In this document: one piece after another, positions 6,088 through 7,273 of the stretch
How the letters are laid out: the number at the start of each line of letters is the position of its first letter
Position numbering within the stretch: the first letter of the stretch is position 1
DNA from: Actinomycetes bacterium
Lineage (GTDB): Bacteria; Actinomycetota; Actinomycetes; Actinomycetales; Microbacteriaceae
DNA length: 7,273 nt
Direction of reading: 5' to 3'
Assembly (NCBI GenBank): GCA_023457615.1
Contig: JAEWKY010000087.1
Span: 1-7,273 of the forward strand
Made by a program: the position numbers and the translations under genes
The notes under the pieces: model-generated
Told to the model about the DNA's origin: nothing
The model's input: only the letters and a program-made list of their open reading frames with translations
Databases searched by the model: none

Positions 6088-7273
6088 TCAGTCCGGGTGC
6101 ACGACGACCGGGCCGGCCACGGGTCGCGCCGGGGCGAGCACGAAGGAGGCCAGCGCGGCGTCCCCGGCGAAGCTCACCGCGACCGAGAGCGACTCCGCGG
6201 CCGCGAGCAGGTAGGCGCCCGGTTCGACCGCGAACGCCGCGGCGGTGCCGGCCGGCACGACGATCGGCACGACGTCGCCCCCGTCGAGCGGGACGAGGTC
6301 GGTCTCGACGTCGTCGGCGGTCGGATTCGCGATCGAGACGAGGGGCGACGGTCCGTCGGGCACGACGACGAGTGCGCCGCCGTCGAGCGCCGGGGCCGCG
6401 GCGAACCAGGCGACGTCGCCCGGGGGGGCGTCGAGCACCGAGGCGTCCTCGGCCTCCCCCGCGTCGACGGCGGTCGAGACGCGGACCCCCGCGACGACGG
6501 GCACCTCGGCGTCGACGAAGACCGTGTAGGTGCCGTCCTGGAGCCCGTCGGTGTGCGCCGGCTCGCCCGAGTCCGACTCCTCGTCCTCACCGTCGCCGAG
6601 GCCGACGCCGGAGTCGAGCGGGACATCGGTCACCTCGCCGGGCTCGAGGTCGACGACGAATGACGTGCCGAGGCCGCCGCTCTCGGGCACGACGCGCACC
6701 TCGACCGTCCCGCCCTCGTCGCCCGGCACGCCCAGTCGCACGACGGGCACGACGTCGTCCCAGTCGGCGAGACCGCTCGCGCGGCCCGTGCCGACGGCGT
6801 CCACGAAGCGGACCCCCGGCACGACGAGCGACTCCGCGGGATCGGCGCCCGCGCCCACGATGTCGACGCCCGTCGCGTCGAGGCCGCGGACGATCGACTG
6901 CTGGAGCGACGCCACGATGCGGCCCCCGCGCGCGCTGACGTGCACGACCGGCGACGTGAGGCCGGGCGCGAAGCCGGCGAGCGACAGCACGCGCTGCGAG
7001 CCCGGCGGCACCTCGATGCCGGAGAGGCCGGGCGCCGAGACGAGGCCGTCCTCGCCGAGGATCTCCAGGCTCACGCGCGACGGCACCTCGGTCGGATTGG
7101 CGAGCACGAGGAGAGTCGTGCGTCCCACCGTCGTCGCGCCGCCGACCAGCCACGCGGAGCCCGTCGGCTCACCGCACGACGCCGCCGCCAGGCCGCGGAA
7201 GCCGTCGGCGTCGACCCGCTGCACCTGCGCCCCCGCGACGAGCGCCCCGTCGCCCGGCGGGACGCGCAGGAGC
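6088..7273 (-). CDS. DUF5719-like protein, C-terminal part (gene runs off the window)
   Basis: The frame is open from the TGA at 6088 to the right edge, so at least 395 residues belong to the C-terminal part and the true start lies beyond the window; a GTG at 7224 is internal. The sequence has the style of DUF5719 proteins of Microbacteriaceae and relatives: RGLAAASCGEP and SAWLVGG near the left end of the visible protein, then TLLVLANPTEVPSRVSLEILG, IEVPPGSQRVLSLAGFAPG, and repeated Val/Gly-rich beta strands to the C-terminal VAGPVVVHPD. The many short strands with N-P-T turns suggest stacked beta-sandwich domains, likely secreted or membrane-anchored through an N-terminus that cannot be seen here. 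An acidic Gly/Asp/Glu/Ser linker interrupts the strands at 6535-6615. The function is unknown; in relatives the gene lies near whiB, a glycosyltransferase and DUF3499. Confidence 0.8.
   Translation of the reverse strand, partial: LLRVPPGDGALVAGAQVQRVDADGFRGLAAASCGEPTGSAWLVGGATTVGRTTLLVLANPTEVPSRVSLEILGEDGLVSAPGLSGIEVPPGSQRVLSLAGFAPGLTSPVVHVSARGGRIVASLQQSIVRGLDATGVDIVGAGADPAESLVVPGVRFVDAVGTGRASGLADWDDVVPVVRLGVPGDEGGTVEVRVVPESGGLGTSFVVDLEPGEVTDVPLDSGVGLGDGEDEESDSGEPAHTDGLQDGTYTVFVDAEVPVVAGVRVSTAVDAGEAEDASVLDAPPGDVAWFAAAPALDGGALVVVPDGPSPLVSIANPTADDVETDLVPLDGGDVVPIVVPAGTAAAFAVEPGAYLLAAAESLSVAVSFAGDAALASFVLAPARPVAGPVVVHPD

Noticed and set aside
6372..6938. Arg/Pro-rich plus-strand frame opposite the DUF5719-like gene
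   Set aside because: Extreme Arg/Pro composition is the usual antisense shadow of Gly/Val/Ala-rich coding sequence in GC-rich DNA.

Overview
The window is very GC-rich and densely coded, and its genes point to a high-GC Gram-positive actinobacterium, most likely of the Microbacteriaceae or a close relative. Three things support this: the AhcY has the long actinobacterial form (491 residues), it sits beside a DUF3499 gene, a degenerate zincin-family gene and a DUF5719-like gene, and several starts have actinobacterial-type -10 motifs almost directly upstream. The family placement is inference from memory, not from a database search.

Positions 1-3678 hold a minus-strand sugar-import operon, read from right to left: a substrate-binding lipoprotein (2380-3678), a MalF-type permease (986-2371) and a MalG-type permease (54-989). 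The genes are 8 bases apart or overlap by 4 bases, and a strong hairpin follows the last stop. The proteins look most like the alpha-glucoside (AglE/F/G) branch of carbohydrate ABC importers. No ATPase, glycosidase or regulator gene lies in the window, so the importer probably uses an ATPase encoded elsewhere, as MsiK-dependent actinobacterial importers do. The most unusual feature is in the MalF-type permease: its extracellular loop between membrane segments 3 and 4 carries an insert of about 160 residues that contains a predicted SdrD/Cna-B-like beta-sandwich domain.

Positions 3679-3801 are intergenic and hold the probable operon control region: a 13-bp palindrome, two small hairpins and a candidate -10.

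Positions 3802-5534 hold ahcY (S-adenosylhomocysteine hydrolase) behind a small DUF3499 protein with a putative Cys/His metal site. The two genes are 29 bases apart on the minus strand and probably share a transcript. A 70-base divergent promoter region follows (5535-5604), with two -10-like hexamers 6-7 bases from the start codons, which suggests leaderless mRNAs in both directions. To the right lie a plus-strand zincin-family protein whose HExxH motif is lost (5605-6063) and the C-terminal part of a convergent DUF5719-like secreted or cell-surface protein (6088 to beyond the window). These housekeeping and conserved-hypothetical genes resemble the sahH - DUF3499 - zincin - whiB2 neighbourhood of other actinobacteria. 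No RNA genes, CRISPR arrays, insertion sequences or phage genes were seen.
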